From Bin87 sp965221295 (GTDB taxonomy: Bacteria; Chloroflexota; Dehalococcoidia; Lucifugimonadales; UBA3495): 64,000 bases of DNA. The notes below the pieces were generated by a model. It had not been told where the DNA came from, did no database searches, and worked only from the letters and a program-made list of their open reading frames with translations. A program made the position numbers and the translations under genes. Shown here piece by piece: positions 24,919-34,455 of this stretch. The first letter of the stretch is position 1. Every line of letters begins with the position of its first letter. The stretch lies in contig OZ244879.1 in NCBI GenBank assembly GCA_965221295.1, positions 558,001 through 622,000 of the forward strand. Reading direction: 5' to 3'.

Positions 24919-26814
24919 ATGAATTGGTTGAGGATCAGTCGCGCCAACGTGATTCCGCTGGCAATCGCCTTGCTTGTCGTAACCCCCATCCTGGCTTGCG
25001 GAACCGCTGGCCAAACGGATCTGCAGTCTGAGGAACCCGCTACTGGCCAGCAGCCGGCAGCGGCACAGCAGCCAGAGCAGCAACCCAGCGGAGCGCAGCA
25101 GCAGGCTCCGGCTCAAGCTCCGGCCACGGAAGCGCCAGTCGCTCCGTCGTCATCGGGCTCCACTGGGTCGGCTGCCCCCGCGCAGGTTGCGCCGACCGCT
25201 GTGCCGCAGGCCACCCCGGCGGAGGACACCGCCATGGCGGTTGAACCCACGGGCACCCTGAACACCGGCCTCAAGGAAATGGGCCCGTTCTTCCTGCATC
25301 CCAGCACCTTGGGCAATCCCCAGATCTTCGTGCACGGCACCGCGCCCATTGGCGAGGGGTTGCTGCAGGAGGACTTGAACCGCAACGTGCTGGGTCTGTT
25401 GGCGGAGTCGTGGGAGATTTCCGACGACTTCTTGACCTGGACGTTCAAGTTGAACCGGGGCGTCCAGTTCCACAAGGGCTACGGCGAGATGACCGCCGAG
25501 GACGTGGTTTGGTCGATGCAGCAATGGGGGTTGAGCAAGCATCCGCGGGCTGGCCAGCTGGAGAAGTTCTGGGCGCCACGGATCGGCTCCGAGATCATCG
25601 ACGACTACACGTTGCAGGTGCACACCGGCGAAGCCGTAGTCAACGTGATCGCCCAGCGGTGGCACATGACCCCGGGCGGAGCCTCAACGTTCATCGCGAG
25701 CAAACGCCAGACCGACGAGCTGGGCGTTGACGCGGCCAGCCCCCAGATTGCGGCCACTGGGCCGTGGGAAATCGCGGATCACCGCACCGGCGAGTTCTGG
25801 AGGATGGAGGCGGTGCGCGACCACTGGCGCCTCACACCCGAGTTCGCCGAGTTCGTGATGTGGGAAATCCCCGAAGAAGCCTCTCGGGTGGCCGGGTTCC
25901 AGACCGGCAAACTGGACACCTTCCTGATGTCCTACGACTCGATCCCCAGCGTGTTGGAAGTAGAGGGCGCCCAGTTGATGTCGGTGCCCAACGCCATCAT
26001 CCAGAGCCTCAGAATCTACGGGAACTGGTATCCCATTGAGGGTGTGGAAGCCCGGGCGGGCTACGACCCCGATTTGCCTTGGGTATCGCCGACGGACGAT
26101 GTAACATCACCGGAGTGGGACCGGGCGCGCAAGGTGCGGTTGGCTCTCATCACGGCGATCGACCGCGAAGCCCTGGTGGATACCATACTGTCGGGCTACG
26201 GCAATACGAACACGCCCATCCACATGTACAACGGATTCGAGGGGTACCTCGACGGACGCGACTGGGAGTTTAGCCCGGACCGGGCCAGGGAACTCCTGGA
26301 AGAGGCCGGCTACCCGGACGGCTTCTCCATCACCCTAACGCCATCGATTCGGGGCGCCCCGGCCGAGGTGGAAAGCTGCGAGGCCATCGCGCAAATGTGG
26401 GGCGATATTGGAGTGGAGGTGGAGTTCCAGCGGATACCCTACGGAACCCTCCGCCCGCAGCTCGTAGCGCGCACCTACCAGGGCGCGACCTGCCACGCGG
26501 GCTCTCCGGTGCCAACTCCAGCCAACAGCTACGGCAGTTACCTGACCGAAAATCCCTTCAACCGAGGACTGGAACATCCCTGGCAGGATGACGCCATGCG
26601 TCGAGCCATGGGCGAGGTGGATCCGGTCAAGCGTGAAGAGCTGGAACGGGAAATTGGACAGTTCCTCTTCGACAACGCGCTGACTGACTTCAGCTACTAC
26701 AACATCGACGCGGTGTGGCCGGTGGGACCGCGCATCGAGCCGTGGACCGAGCACGTTCGCACCAGCGACGTGCGCCAGATCAACGGCTATGAATACATTC
26801 GACACCGGCGATAA
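24919..26814 (+). CDS. Peptide-type ABC transporter substrate-binding lipoprotein 1
   Basis: The 631-aa family-5 solute-binding protein has an N-terminal signal peptide with lipobox PILAC (Cys27) and a Gln/Ala/Pro-rich linker to about residue 110, followed by the binding domain (PIGEGLLQEDLN, LTWTFKLNRGVQFHKGYG, RKVRLALITAIDREALVD). It would be anchored outside the membrane and deliver peptides or similar solutes to the permeases downstream. AGGTGA precedes the ATG. It is paralogous with the next gene, including the GYGEMTAEDV and FQTGKLDT regions. The ligand is unknown. Confidence 0.94.
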   Translation: MNWLRISRANVIPLAIALLVVTPILACGTAGQTDLQSEEPATGQQPAAAQQPEQQPSGAQQQAPAQAPATEAPVAPSSSGSTGSAAPAQVAPTAVPQATPAEDTAMAVEPTGTLNTGLKEMGPFFLHPSTLGNPQIFVHGTAPIGEGLLQEDLNRNVLGLLAESWEISDDFLTWTFKLNRGVQFHKGYGEMTAEDVVWSMQQWGLSKHPRAGQLEKFWAPRIGSEIIDDYTLQVHTGEAVVNVIAQRWHMTPGGASTFIASKRQTDELGVDAASPQIAATGPWEIADHRTGEFWRMEAVRDHWRLTPEFAEFVMWEIPEEASRVAGFQTGKLDTFLMSYDSIPSVLEVEGAQLMSVPNAIIQSLRIYGNWYPIEGVEARAGYDPDLPWVSPTDDVTSPEWDRARKVRLALITAIDREALVDTILSGYGNTNTPIHMYNGFEGYLDGRDWEFSPDRARELLEEAGYPDGFSITLTPSIRGAPAEVESCEAIAQMWGDIGVEVEFQRIPYGTLRPQLVARTYQGATCHAGSPVPTPANSYGSYLTENPFNRGLEHPWQDDAMRRAMGEVDPVKREELEREIGQFLFDNALTDFSYYNIDAVWPVGPRIEPWTEHVRTSDVRQINGYEYIRHRR

Positions 26815-26861
26815 TTGACCAGGTTGGGGCCAACCCCCCCGACGAATCGAACAAGCGCGAG

Positions 26862-28769
26862 GTGAACAAGTTGCGTATTTCAGGTAAGTTCTCCGCCACC
26901 ACCGTGGCCCTCTTCATCCTGTCATTGACGCTGGCGCTGGTTGTGGCCTGCGGCGGCGCGGCGGAGACGGAACAGTCAGACGCTGGGTCGTCATCGGCGG
27001 GTCAGAGCGCCGCCCCAGTGTCTTCGGGCTCGGATTCCTCGGCGGCGCCGGCTGCAACCGCGCCGGCGGCCGATACATCCGGCTCGCCCCGGGCGACAGA
27101 GGTTCCGGCGGCGGCTCCCGTCGTGGCGCCAACCGCCACGCCGCAGACCACAGAGGCTGTTGTGGAAGAGAAGCCCAGCGGTCGGCTGACGGTCGGGCAG
27201 AAGGAACTCGGCCCCTTCATGGGCCATCCCGCCTTGGCTGGCAACCCCCAGATTTTCGTCATGCAGACCGCTCCGATTGGCGAGTCCCTGCTGACCGTCA
27301 GCGCCGATTTGGAGCCGGTGCCCATGCTGGCGCAAGGCTGGGAAGTGTCGGAGGACGGGTCAACTTGGACTTTCCACCTGGCCCAGGGCGTCCAGTTCCA
27401 CAAGGGCTACGGCGAAATGACCGCCGAGGACGTCATTTGGAGTATGCGGCAGTTCGCGGCGGACGGCTCCAAGCACCCCCGGGCCTCCAACATACGTGGC
27501 GTCTGGAATAACCCGGAGGGCCACGCCATCGCCATTGACGACTACACCGTGGAAGTCAACACCGGTGAACCCTGGTCGGAAGTTCCGGTCAACGAGCTCT
27601 TGACCAGCCCAGGCGGAAGCGGCACCTGGATCGCAAGCAAGAAGCAGTCCGACGAGCTGGGACCGGAAGAAGCCAACGGCCAGATCGCCACCACCGGACC
27701 CTGGAATCTGGTTGATTTCCAGACCAGCGCTTGGTGGAGGATGGAGGCCGTGGAGGGCCATTGGCGCAAGACTCCGCACTTCGCCGAGATGATCTTCCAG
27801 GAAATCCCTGAGGAGTCATCCCGCGTGGCGGGGTTCCAAACCGGCAACTTGGACACCAGCCTCATCGCCTTCGACTCCCTGTCTCTGATCGAGCAGGTGG
27901 ATGGCGCCGAGATCATGCGCGTTCCCGGCGGCGGTGAATCTGCGCTCACCTTCTACGGACAGTACTACGTGGGCATCGGCACCGAGAACCAGCAGCCCGG
28001 CTACGACCCGGACCTGCCTTGGGTATCCGCCAACCCGGACATCGAATCCGATGAATGGAAGAACGCCGCCAAGGTGCGCACCGCGCTATCCATCGCCATT
28101 GACCGGCAGGGCATCGTGGATACTCTGCTGCACGGCTACGGGTCGCCGGCAGTGCTGTGGGACTTCGGCCAGTACGAAGACACCTGGCTGCCGGATGCGT
28201 TGCGCTGGGAATTCAACCCCGACCGGGCCATGGAACTACTCGCCGAGGCCGGCTATCCAGACGGGTTCAGCATCACGCTGACGCCCTCGCTGCGCGGCGC
28301 GCCGGTCGAGGTGGAGGCCTGCGAGGCCATCGCCACCATGTGGGCCGACATCGGCGTGGACGTGAAATTCCAGAGCCTACCCTACACCACCCTGCGGCCC
28401 AGCCTCATCGCCCGCAACTACCAGGGTTCCACCTGCCACGCCGGCGGCATTCGGCTGGAGCCGGGGCAAGGCTTCTCTGGGATGTTGTCTCAGCTGAACC
28501 ACCAAGCAGTGTGGAATCGGGGCGTTGAACACCCATGGCTGGACGAGATGGTTTCGGCGCACATGGCCGAGGTGAACACCGAGCGGCGGCGCGAGCTGGC
28601 CGTGGAAATCGCCACGTTCATGTTCGACAACGCCATCACCGGCGTCGGGTTGTATAATTTCGACGCCCTGTGGCCGGTTGGACCCAACATCCAGCCGTGG
28701 ATCGAAGGCGTGCGCTATCGCGACCTGCGCAACATCAACGGCTACGAGTACATTCGGCCCAAGGAATAA
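26862..28769 (+). CDS. Peptide-type ABC transporter substrate-binding lipoprotein 2
   Basis: The 635-aa paralogue of the preceding protein has a signal peptide with lipobox LVVAC and a Ser/Ala/Pro-rich linker, then the same family-5 binding domain (QFHKGYGEMTAEDV, SIAIDRQGIVDTLLHGYG, YPDGFSITLTPS). Start is uncertain: a GTG at 26862 overlaps an AGGTG motif, and a TTG at 26871 stands at proper SD distance from it, so the true start may be 26871. Two binding proteins feeding one permease set could widen the ligand range. It lies 47 bp after copy 1. Confidence 0.92.
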   Translation: MNKLRISGKFSATTVALFILSLTLALVVACGGAAETEQSDAGSSSAGQSAAPVSSGSDSSAAPAATAPAADTSGSPRATEVPAAAPVVAPTATPQTTEAVVEEKPSGRLTVGQKELGPFMGHPALAGNPQIFVMQTAPIGESLLTVSADLEPVPMLAQGWEVSEDGSTWTFHLAQGVQFHKGYGEMTAEDVIWSMRQFAADGSKHPRASNIRGVWNNPEGHAIAIDDYTVEVNTGEPWSEVPVNELLTSPGGSGTWIASKKQSDELGPEEANGQIATTGPWNLVDFQTSAWWRMEAVEGHWRKTPHFAEMIFQEIPEESSRVAGFQTGNLDTSLIAFDSLSLIEQVDGAEIMRVPGGGESALTFYGQYYVGIGTENQQPGYDPDLPWVSANPDIESDEWKNAAKVRTALSIAIDRQGIVDTLLHGYGSPAVLWDFGQYEDTWLPDALRWEFNPDRAMELLAEAGYPDGFSITLTPSLRGAPVEVEACEAIATMWADIGVDVKFQSLPYTTLRPSLIARNYQGSTCHAGGIRLEPGQGFSGMLSQLNHQAVWNRGVEHPWLDEMVSAHMAEVNTERRRELAVEIATFMFDNAITGVGLYNFDALWPVGPNIQPWIEGVRYRDLRNINGYEYIRPKE

Positions 28770-28807
28770 CCCAACACAACGGACGGCAGCGGGCAGGCAA
28801 CGTCAGG

Positions 28808-29362
28808 ATGAACTGGCAGAAACCCTGGATATCGACAATCGCGCGGACCCTGGTGGGACTGCCCTTGGCGGCAGTGCTGGGGACCATCGGGATGGCGGTA
28901 GCCTCGGCGCTGTCGGTATTCTTCGGAGTGGCGGGCCTGCCCACGCTGCTGGCCCTGCTGATGATCGGCGCCGGAGTTGGCGCCGGCATCGGCGCCGGAG
29001 TAACCATGCTCCGCGTCGATTCGGTTCCAGGCTGGCCGCTGCTCCTGCTGTTTGGGTTGGCCCTGGGGCTGGTCAGCGCTGTGGGCGCCTGGGCCGGATT
29101 TCAGGTGGGCGACCGGATTTCAGCAATCGAGGACGCCAACTGCGTGGGCGTGTGCGGTTATCTGTTCAAGCCCCGAACTTACATCGCCCTGGGAGCCACG
29201 TTGGTGGCCAACGCGATCGCGCTGGCCTACAACATCGGATACGAGGGATTCTTCGGGCGTTGGAGCCGAATGGGTCAATGGCCCCAGAGTCAGACGACGT
29301 TGCGCCCGGAAGGGGCCGACGTTGGGGATGACAACGCGCGATCCCCCGGCAGACCATCATGA
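28808..29362 (+). CDS. Small membrane protein within the transporter operon
   Basis: This 184-aa protein has about four predicted transmembrane segments (near residues 10-35, 38-62, 70-95 and 120-145) with glycine-rich LMIGAGVGAGIGAGV in the second. The C-terminal 40 residues are polar. No family was recognised. It sits between the binding proteins and the first permease in the same direction, so it may be an accessory of the transporter. The frame is far longer than chance and its hydrophobic pattern is consistent; the ATG at 28808 has a weak SD. Confidence 0.7.
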   Translation: MNWQKPWISTIARTLVGLPLAAVLGTIGMAVASALSVFFGVAGLPTLLALLMIGAGVGAGIGAGVTMLRVDSVPGWPLLLLFGLALGLVSAVGAWAGFQVGDRISAIEDANCVGVCGYLFKPRTYIALGATLVANAIALAYNIGYEGFFGRWSRMGQWPQSQTTLRPEGADVGDDNARSPGRPS

Positions 29363-29388
29363 CGAACCGGCCTGTGAGGTAATACAAC

Positions 29389-30306
29389 ATGCAACGGTAC
29401 CTGGTGCGGCGGATTCTGCTGGCGCTGGTGACTCTGCTCGCCGTATCGCTGATCATCTTCGTGATGAGCCGGGCGGCGGGAGATCCCAGGCACGTCTATC
29501 TGGATGACTATTCCACCCAGGAAGATTGGGATCGCCTCACCGCCAGCCTGGGACTGGACAAGCCCTACTACCAACAGTACGGCATATTCCTGGCCAGCGC
29601 CTTGAAGGGCGATTTCGGCGAGTCTATCAAAGAGGGCCGCCCGTCCATGGAGGTCATCGTGGAGCGGGTGCCGGCCACCCTGCAGTTGGGTTTGGCGGCT
29701 TTCGCCTTTTCGGTGATCGTGGGCGTGCCGTTGGGTATTCTCTCGGCGGTGAAACGGGGCACCATGCTGGACATGATTGGCAAGATTATCGCGCTGGTGG
29801 GTCAATCGGCGCCCGTGTTCTGGTTGGGGCTGATGCTGGTGTTCCTGTTCGCGGTGCGGCTGGAATGGCTGCCGCCCTACGGACGGCAGGAGGTTACCAG
29901 CATCGTGTTGCCCGCCGTGGCGTTGGGCTGGTTCTACGCGGCGGCCAACCTGCGCCTGCTGCGGTCGGCCATGTTGAACGTGCTGGATTCCGAATACGTG
30001 AAGCTGGCCCGGGCCAAGGGGGTGTCCAACAACGCCGTCATCTGGAAGCATTCGCTGCGCAACGCGTTGATTCCGGTGCTGACCTTCGCTGGCATCACCC
30101 TGGGCAGCCTGGTGACTGGCTCGTTGGTGGTGGAAACCGTATTCGCCTGGCCCGGTTTGGGTCAACTGGCGATCCAGGCCCTGGCCGGCAACGACTATCC
30201 ACTGCTGCAGGCGGTTGTGATAGTGTTCACGCTGATGTACGTGGCGGCGGCCCTGTTGGTGGACATCATGTACGCATACATCGATCCCAGGATCCGGTAC
30301 GCCTAG
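29389..30306 (+). CDS. ABC transporter permease, DppB/OppB type
   Basis: The 305-aa membrane protein begins MQRYLVRRILLALVTLLAV, the typical DppB start, and has about six transmembrane segments. The EAA coupling motif is EYVKLARAKGVSNNAVIWKH, which contacts the ATPases. GAGG precedes the ATG. It pairs with the DppC-type gene 13 bp downstream. Confidence 0.95.
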   Translation: MQRYLVRRILLALVTLLAVSLIIFVMSRAAGDPRHVYLDDYSTQEDWDRLTASLGLDKPYYQQYGIFLASALKGDFGESIKEGRPSMEVIVERVPATLQLGLAAFAFSVIVGVPLGILSAVKRGTMLDMIGKIIALVGQSAPVFWLGLMLVFLFAVRLEWLPPYGRQEVTSIVLPAVALGWFYAAANLRLLRSAMLNVLDSEYVKLARAKGVSNNAVIWKHSLRNALIPVLTFAGITLGSLVTGSLVVETVFAWPGLGQLAIQALAGNDYPLLQAVVIVFTLMYVAAALLVDIMYAYIDPRIRYA

Positions 30307-30319
30307 GGGGTAGAGCATC

Positions 30320-31219
30320 GTGGCAGCAGAAGCAACTCTGGTCATCCAGCCGGCGCCGGCGCCAGTCCGCATCGCCAAGAAGGTTTGGCAACTGCGGCGA
30401 TGGCCGCTGATTCCCATGTTCATCCTGGCGCTTTTCGTCGTCACCGGCATCTTCGCCCCGTTGATCGCCCCGCATGACCCGGAGCGTGGCGGCCTGCGGG
30501 AACGCAACCTGCCGCCGGCCTGGGAAGAAGGGGGCACCTCCAAGTTCCTGCTGGGAACCGATCACCTGGGCCGCGACATGCTGAGCCGGGTGATTTTCGG
30601 CGCTCGCATCTCGCTGGTGGTCGCCGCCGTCACCTTGGGCGTCGGCATGGGCATCGGCGTCGCCAGCGGCTTGGCCGCCGGATGGTACGGCGGCTGGATC
30701 GATGAGGCGCTGATGCGAGTGGTGGACATCAAGCTGGCCATTCCAACCATTCTGTTAGCGCTGGTCTTGGTATTGGCGTTGGGCCAATCCTTCCTGATCA
30801 TCGTGGCGGTGCTGGCCATCGCCGTCTGGCCGCGCTTCGCCAGAAACGTGCGCGGCGAAGTGCTACAGTTGAAAACGATGGACTTCGTGGCCCTCGCCAA
30901 GGTGGCGGGAGCCTCCACGCCGCGCATACTGTTCATCCACATCTTTCCAGGGGTGATCAATACGTTGATCGTGCTGGCGACGCTGGAAGTGGGTATCGTG
31001 ATCCTGCTGGAGTCCACCCTCAGCTTCCTGGGCGCGGGTGTGCCGCCGCCCACGCCGGCGTGGGGTTCGATGGTGTCGGACGGACGGGATCGGCTGGCGG
31101 TGGCGTGGTGGATCTCCACTATGCCCGGCCTGGCGATAATGTGCACCGTGCTGTCGATGAACCTGTTTGGCGACTGGCTACGGGACCGGTTGGATCCCCG
31201 ACTGCGGCAGCTGGGGTAG
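30320..31219 (+). CDS. ABC transporter permease, DppC/OppC type
   Basis: The 299-aa permease has the DppC-type N-terminal cytoplasmic tail and first helix, then the GTDHLGRDMLSRVIFGAR motif that defines this subunit, and the coupling segment MDFVALAKVAGASTPRI. Translation starts at a GTG with GGGGG upstream. It forms the heterodimeric channel with the preceding permease. Confidence 0.95.
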   Translation: MAAEATLVIQPAPAPVRIAKKVWQLRRWPLIPMFILALFVVTGIFAPLIAPHDPERGGLRERNLPPAWEEGGTSKFLLGTDHLGRDMLSRVIFGARISLVVAAVTLGVGMGIGVASGLAAGWYGGWIDEALMRVVDIKLAIPTILLALVLVLALGQSFLIIVAVLAIAVWPRFARNVRGEVLQLKTMDFVALAKVAGASTPRILFIHIFPGVINTLIVLATLEVGIVILLESTLSFLGAGVPPPTPAWGSMVSDGRDRLAVAWWISTMPGLAIMCTVLSMNLFGDWLRDRLDPRLRQLG

Positions 31220-31314
31220 TTTCGACGGGCGCAGTCCCGACCGGCGCCAAGTCCGCCGGGTCTGGCGCAGATTCGGATATCGCAACGACACGTCATGGGT
31301 GAACAGGTGGAAAG

Positions 31315-32307
31315 ATGAGCGCCAACAGAGCAGGCAGCGACAGCCCGGTGGTGCTGCAGGTTGAAGGGCTGAAAACATACTTTGAAACCCGCTGGGGCAC
31401 CGTGAAAGCGGTGGACGGGGTTAGCTTCGACCTGAGGCGGGGCGAAACCCTGGGCATCGTGGGAGAGTCCGGTTCCGGCAAGTCCGTCACCATGCTCTCC
31501 CTGATGCGGCTGATTCCCAGCCCGCCGGGTCAAATCGTGGACGGCCGGATCCTGCTGGAAGGGCAAGACTTGGTGCCACTGTCGGACCGGGAAATGAGCG
31601 ATATTCGGGGCAGCCAGATCGCCCTGATCATCCAGGACCCGATGACCTCGCTGAACCCGGTCTTCTCCATCGGAAACCAGGTGGGAGAAGCCATCAAGAT
31701 TCACCAGGACATTCCCAAGCGCACGGTGATTCAGCAGGTGCTGGACGTGCTGCGCAAGGTGAACATCCCCGCCGCCGACACCCGGGTGCGGGACTACCCC
31801 CACCAAATGAGCGGCGGAATGCGGCAGCGCGTGGTGGGAGCCATCGGCATTTCCTGCGAACCCATGGTCCTGATCGCCGACGAACCGACCACGTCCCTTG
31901 ACGTCACCATCCAGGCGCAATACCTGAAGCTGCTCAAGGAACTGCAGGAGGCTTCAGACATCGCGCTCATCTTCATCACTCACGACTTCGGCATCGTGGC
32001 CAAGATGTGCGATCGGGTGGCGGTGATGTACGCCGGCAGAATCGTTGAGATGGGCGAAGTTCGGGACATATTCAACAACCCGTCCCACCCCTACACCGAA
32101 GCGCTGCTGTCCTCGGTGCCCAAGCTCGAGGAGGACGTGGACCGGCTGTATTCCATCGAAGGGCAGCCGCCGACGCTACACGACCTGCCGCCCGGGTGTC
32201 CCTTCGCGCCCCGGTGCCAATACGCTATGGACAAGTGCGCTCAGAGCTATCCGCCGGAGTTCAACGTAACGGATGGCCACTACGCGGCATGTTGGAGGCT
32301 GGAATGA
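31315..32307 (+). CDS. Peptide ABC transporter ATP-binding protein, DppD/OppD type
   Basis: The 330-aa ATPase has Walker A GESGSGKS, signature MSGGMRQR, Walker B LIADEPTTSLD and the switch His in FITHDFG. The C-terminal oligopeptide-transporter domain carries the Cys-rich CPFAPRCQYAMDKC motif, which in some members binds an iron-sulfur cluster. AGGTGG precedes the ATG. Its stop overlaps the next start (ATGA). Confidence 0.96.
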   Translation: MSANRAGSDSPVVLQVEGLKTYFETRWGTVKAVDGVSFDLRRGETLGIVGESGSGKSVTMLSLMRLIPSPPGQIVDGRILLEGQDLVPLSDREMSDIRGSQIALIIQDPMTSLNPVFSIGNQVGEAIKIHQDIPKRTVIQQVLDVLRKVNIPAADTRVRDYPHQMSGGMRQRVVGAIGISCEPMVLIADEPTTSLDVTIQAQYLKLLKELQEASDIALIFITHDFGIVAKMCDRVAVMYAGRIVEMGEVRDIFNNPSHPYTEALLSSVPKLEEDVDRLYSIEGQPPTLHDLPPGCPFAPRCQYAMDKCAQSYPPEFNVTDGHYAACWRLE

Positions 32308-33308
32308 CCACGTTGGACGCCAGGCCGGCGGTAGACACCACGAGCGAGGTGCTGCTGGAGGCCGAGGGCCTGAAAAAACACTTCCCGGTCACCAAGGGGC
32401 TGCTGGTTTCCAAGACCACCGGCTGGATCAAAGCCGTTGACGGCGTATCATTTCAGATCCGGGCCGGCGAAACCCTGGGCATCGTGGGCGAGTCGGGTTG
32501 CGGCAAGAGCACCACAGCCAAGATGCTGCTGATGCTGGAAGACCCCACGGAAGGCACCATACGCTACCAAGGAAAGGAGATTCAAAACGCCACCGCCGCC
32601 GAACGCCGTTCTTATCGCAGCTCGGTGCAGGCCGTCTTCCAGGATCCATGGAGTTCCCTGAACCCCAGAATGCGCGTGCGCGACCTGATCGCCGAACCCA
32701 TGGTCATCAACCTGAATCTCAGCAGAAAAGAAATGCAGGACCGCGTAGCCAAGCTGCTGGAAGACGTGGGGTTGAGCAGCTATCACGCCAACCTGTATCC
32801 CCACGAGTTCAGCGGTGGACAGCGCCAGCGGCTGGCCATCGCCCGGGCCCTGTCCGTCGAACCCCGCGTCATCGTCCTGGACGAACCGGTGTCCGCGCTG
32901 GACGTTTCGATCCGCGCGCAAATCATGAACCTGCTGAGAGACCTGCAGCAGGAGTACCATGTGAGCTACCTGCTGATCGCCCATCACCTGGCGACCGTCC
33001 GCTACATGTGCGACTGGGTGGCGGTGATGTACCTGGGGCAGATTGTCGAGTTTGGCCCGACCCGGGAGCTGTTCGATAACGCCTCACATCCCTACACCAA
33101 GGCGTTGATGAACGCCGCGTTGCCGTCGCATCCTGACATCGAGCAGGAGGAGATGATACTCACCGGCGAGGTTCCATCTCCGCTCAATCCGCCCGAAGGA
33201 TGCCGCTTCCATCCCCGGTGTCCGTTCGTGATTGATCAGTGCTCATCCGTGGTTCCCACGGTGCGCGAGTTGGCGCCAGGCCACCGGGTGGCGTGTCACC
33301 TGTACTGA
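32304..33308 (+). CDS. Peptide ABC transporter ATP-binding protein, DppF/OppF type
   Basis: The 334-aa second ATPase has Walker A GESGCGKS, signature FSGGQRQR, Walker B VLDEPVSALD, and IAHHLATVRYMC where most members have a single His-Asp switch. The C-terminal Cys pair motif is CRFHPRCPFVIDQC. The ATG at 32304 overlaps the dppD-type stop; an alternative longer frame begins inside dppD and is not the start. It ends the transporter operon. Confidence 0.96.
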   Translation: MTTLDARPAVDTTSEVLLEAEGLKKHFPVTKGLLVSKTTGWIKAVDGVSFQIRAGETLGIVGESGCGKSTTAKMLLMLEDPTEGTIRYQGKEIQNATAAERRSYRSSVQAVFQDPWSSLNPRMRVRDLIAEPMVINLNLSRKEMQDRVAKLLEDVGLSSYHANLYPHEFSGGQRQRLAIARALSVEPRVIVLDEPVSALDVSIRAQIMNLLRDLQQEYHVSYLLIAHHLATVRYMCDWVAVMYLGQIVEFGPTRELFDNASHPYTKALMNAALPSHPDIEQEEMILTGEVPSPLNPPEGCRFHPRCPFVIDQCSSVVPTVRELAPGHRVACHLY

Positions 33309-33355
33309 ACTGAACCAGCGCAGGGGGCGGCCCGCGCCACTTCCACCCCGCTGAA

Positions 33356-33391
33356 CGCTCCCTGCCTCCGTCGGCGGGGAGCGCGCGTTTT
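33356..33391 (+). terminator. Candidate rho-independent terminator of the transporter operon
   Basis: CGCTCCC (33356-33362) pairs with GGGAGCG (33377-33383), followed by CGCG and four T. It lies 48 bp after the last ATPase stop. The loop of 14 bases is large and the T tract is short, so strength is uncertain. Confidence 0.5.
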
Positions 33392-34002
33392 CCAGCGCCG
33401 TTGGGAGGTTGCGGCCATGTGGCGGCAGCGCCGCGCCGCCGCAACAAGGTACAGGACGCCGCGCGGCGCTCGCGATTTCTGGCATCGTTCACCGCGAGGA
33501 ACGATGGCGATGCGGCGATGCCAATGCCTGGGTAAACGGCCGCCGTCAGGCGGGATCCCATCAGGCGGGATCGAAGGGTCGTTGGCTGCAGTCAACGGGA
33601 TTCCCCTGCCGCGCTTGCCATGACAGAGATGGAAACCACCACACGGCCGGCAGACCGCAGCCCGCGGCTTGCATCTTGGGTTTGGCGTGCAACGATCAAT
33701 GCGCTGTCATGGCGAAGCGAGCCAGCAACGCGGTAATCCGGCGGTAGCCGCAGCCCAAAAACCGGCGGCCGAATTCCGCGCAACCGCCTGCCGTAGCAGC
33801 GGATAGAACGAACTGCAACGCCTGGCGGTCGCGCCGCAGTTCGTATTGCATTGAAATTGCAGCGTAGCGCTGGCGATGAGATGGCATAATTGAGAGACCC
33901 GAGTTTCATCCCCGGAAACTTCATGAACTCAAGGAACCGATTGTATATAATGGCCTTTGTCGCCTACACCGGGCCCTGCTGGTCGCGGCGGCATTCGCGT
34001 GG
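33392..34002. other. Intergenic region with decayed hairpin-repeat copies
   Basis: A weathered full element lies at about 33486-33626 (left GCGAGGAACGATGGCGATGC, right GCCGCGCTTGCCATGACAG). A left half lies at about 33707-33745 (GTCATGGCGAAGCGAGCCAG). A TATAAT box at 33946-33951 could serve the next gene. No credible gene was found. Confidence 0.6.
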
Positions 34003-34449
34003 GTGACGCTTCAATACAGCGCTGCAGTCGGTGTTGCCCAGTTGACCATCGCATTGAGTGGAAACGGTGTAGGAGGTTTCGCCTTGTTGCTGGGAATCTT
34101 GCGGGACGACCGCGTCCAAAAAGCCGAAGAGAGAGCGGCCAAGGCCGAAGAATCCACCAAACAATCGGCCCAACAGTCGGCGCAACAGATCGCCGATGCG
34201 CTTCAGGAGGCTGAACAATCCCGCCAGCAAGCCGAACAGTCTCGCCAGGAGGCCGAGCAATACCGCCAACAGGCCGAATGGGCGCGGGCAGAGGCCGAAC
34301 AAGCTAGGGCAGAGGTTGAACAGGCCCGGGCTGAAGTTGAACGCATTCGAGACTCATACGAAAGCGCGCTGCTCGAACGCATCCGCCACCTGGAAATCGC
34401 CGCCGGCCTCATCCTGCCCAACGCTTCCGACGACGCCACGGAGTACTGA
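34003..34449 (+). CDS. Membrane-anchored coiled-coil protein
   Basis: The 148-aa protein has a hydrophobic N-terminal segment (about residues 8-33, GVAQLTIALSGNGVGG then FALLLGIL) and a long charged helix (about 38-130) with near-repeating QQAEQSR, QEAEQYR and AEAEQAR heptads, a strong coiled coil. No family was recognised. Start is uncertain: the GTG at 34003 lacks an SD, and the open frame continues upstream through another hydrophobic stretch (ALLVAAAFAW) without a standard start. It ends 6 bp before the hydantoinase gene. Low-complexity sequence limits confidence. Confidence 0.6.
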   Translation: MTLQYSAAVGVAQLTIALSGNGVGGFALLLGILRDDRVQKAEERAAKAEESTKQSAQQSAQQIADALQEAEQSRQQAEQSRQEAEQYRQQAEWARAEAEQARAEVEQARAEVERIRDSYESALLERIRHLEIAAGLILPNASDDATEY

Positions 34450-34455
34450 TCACCA

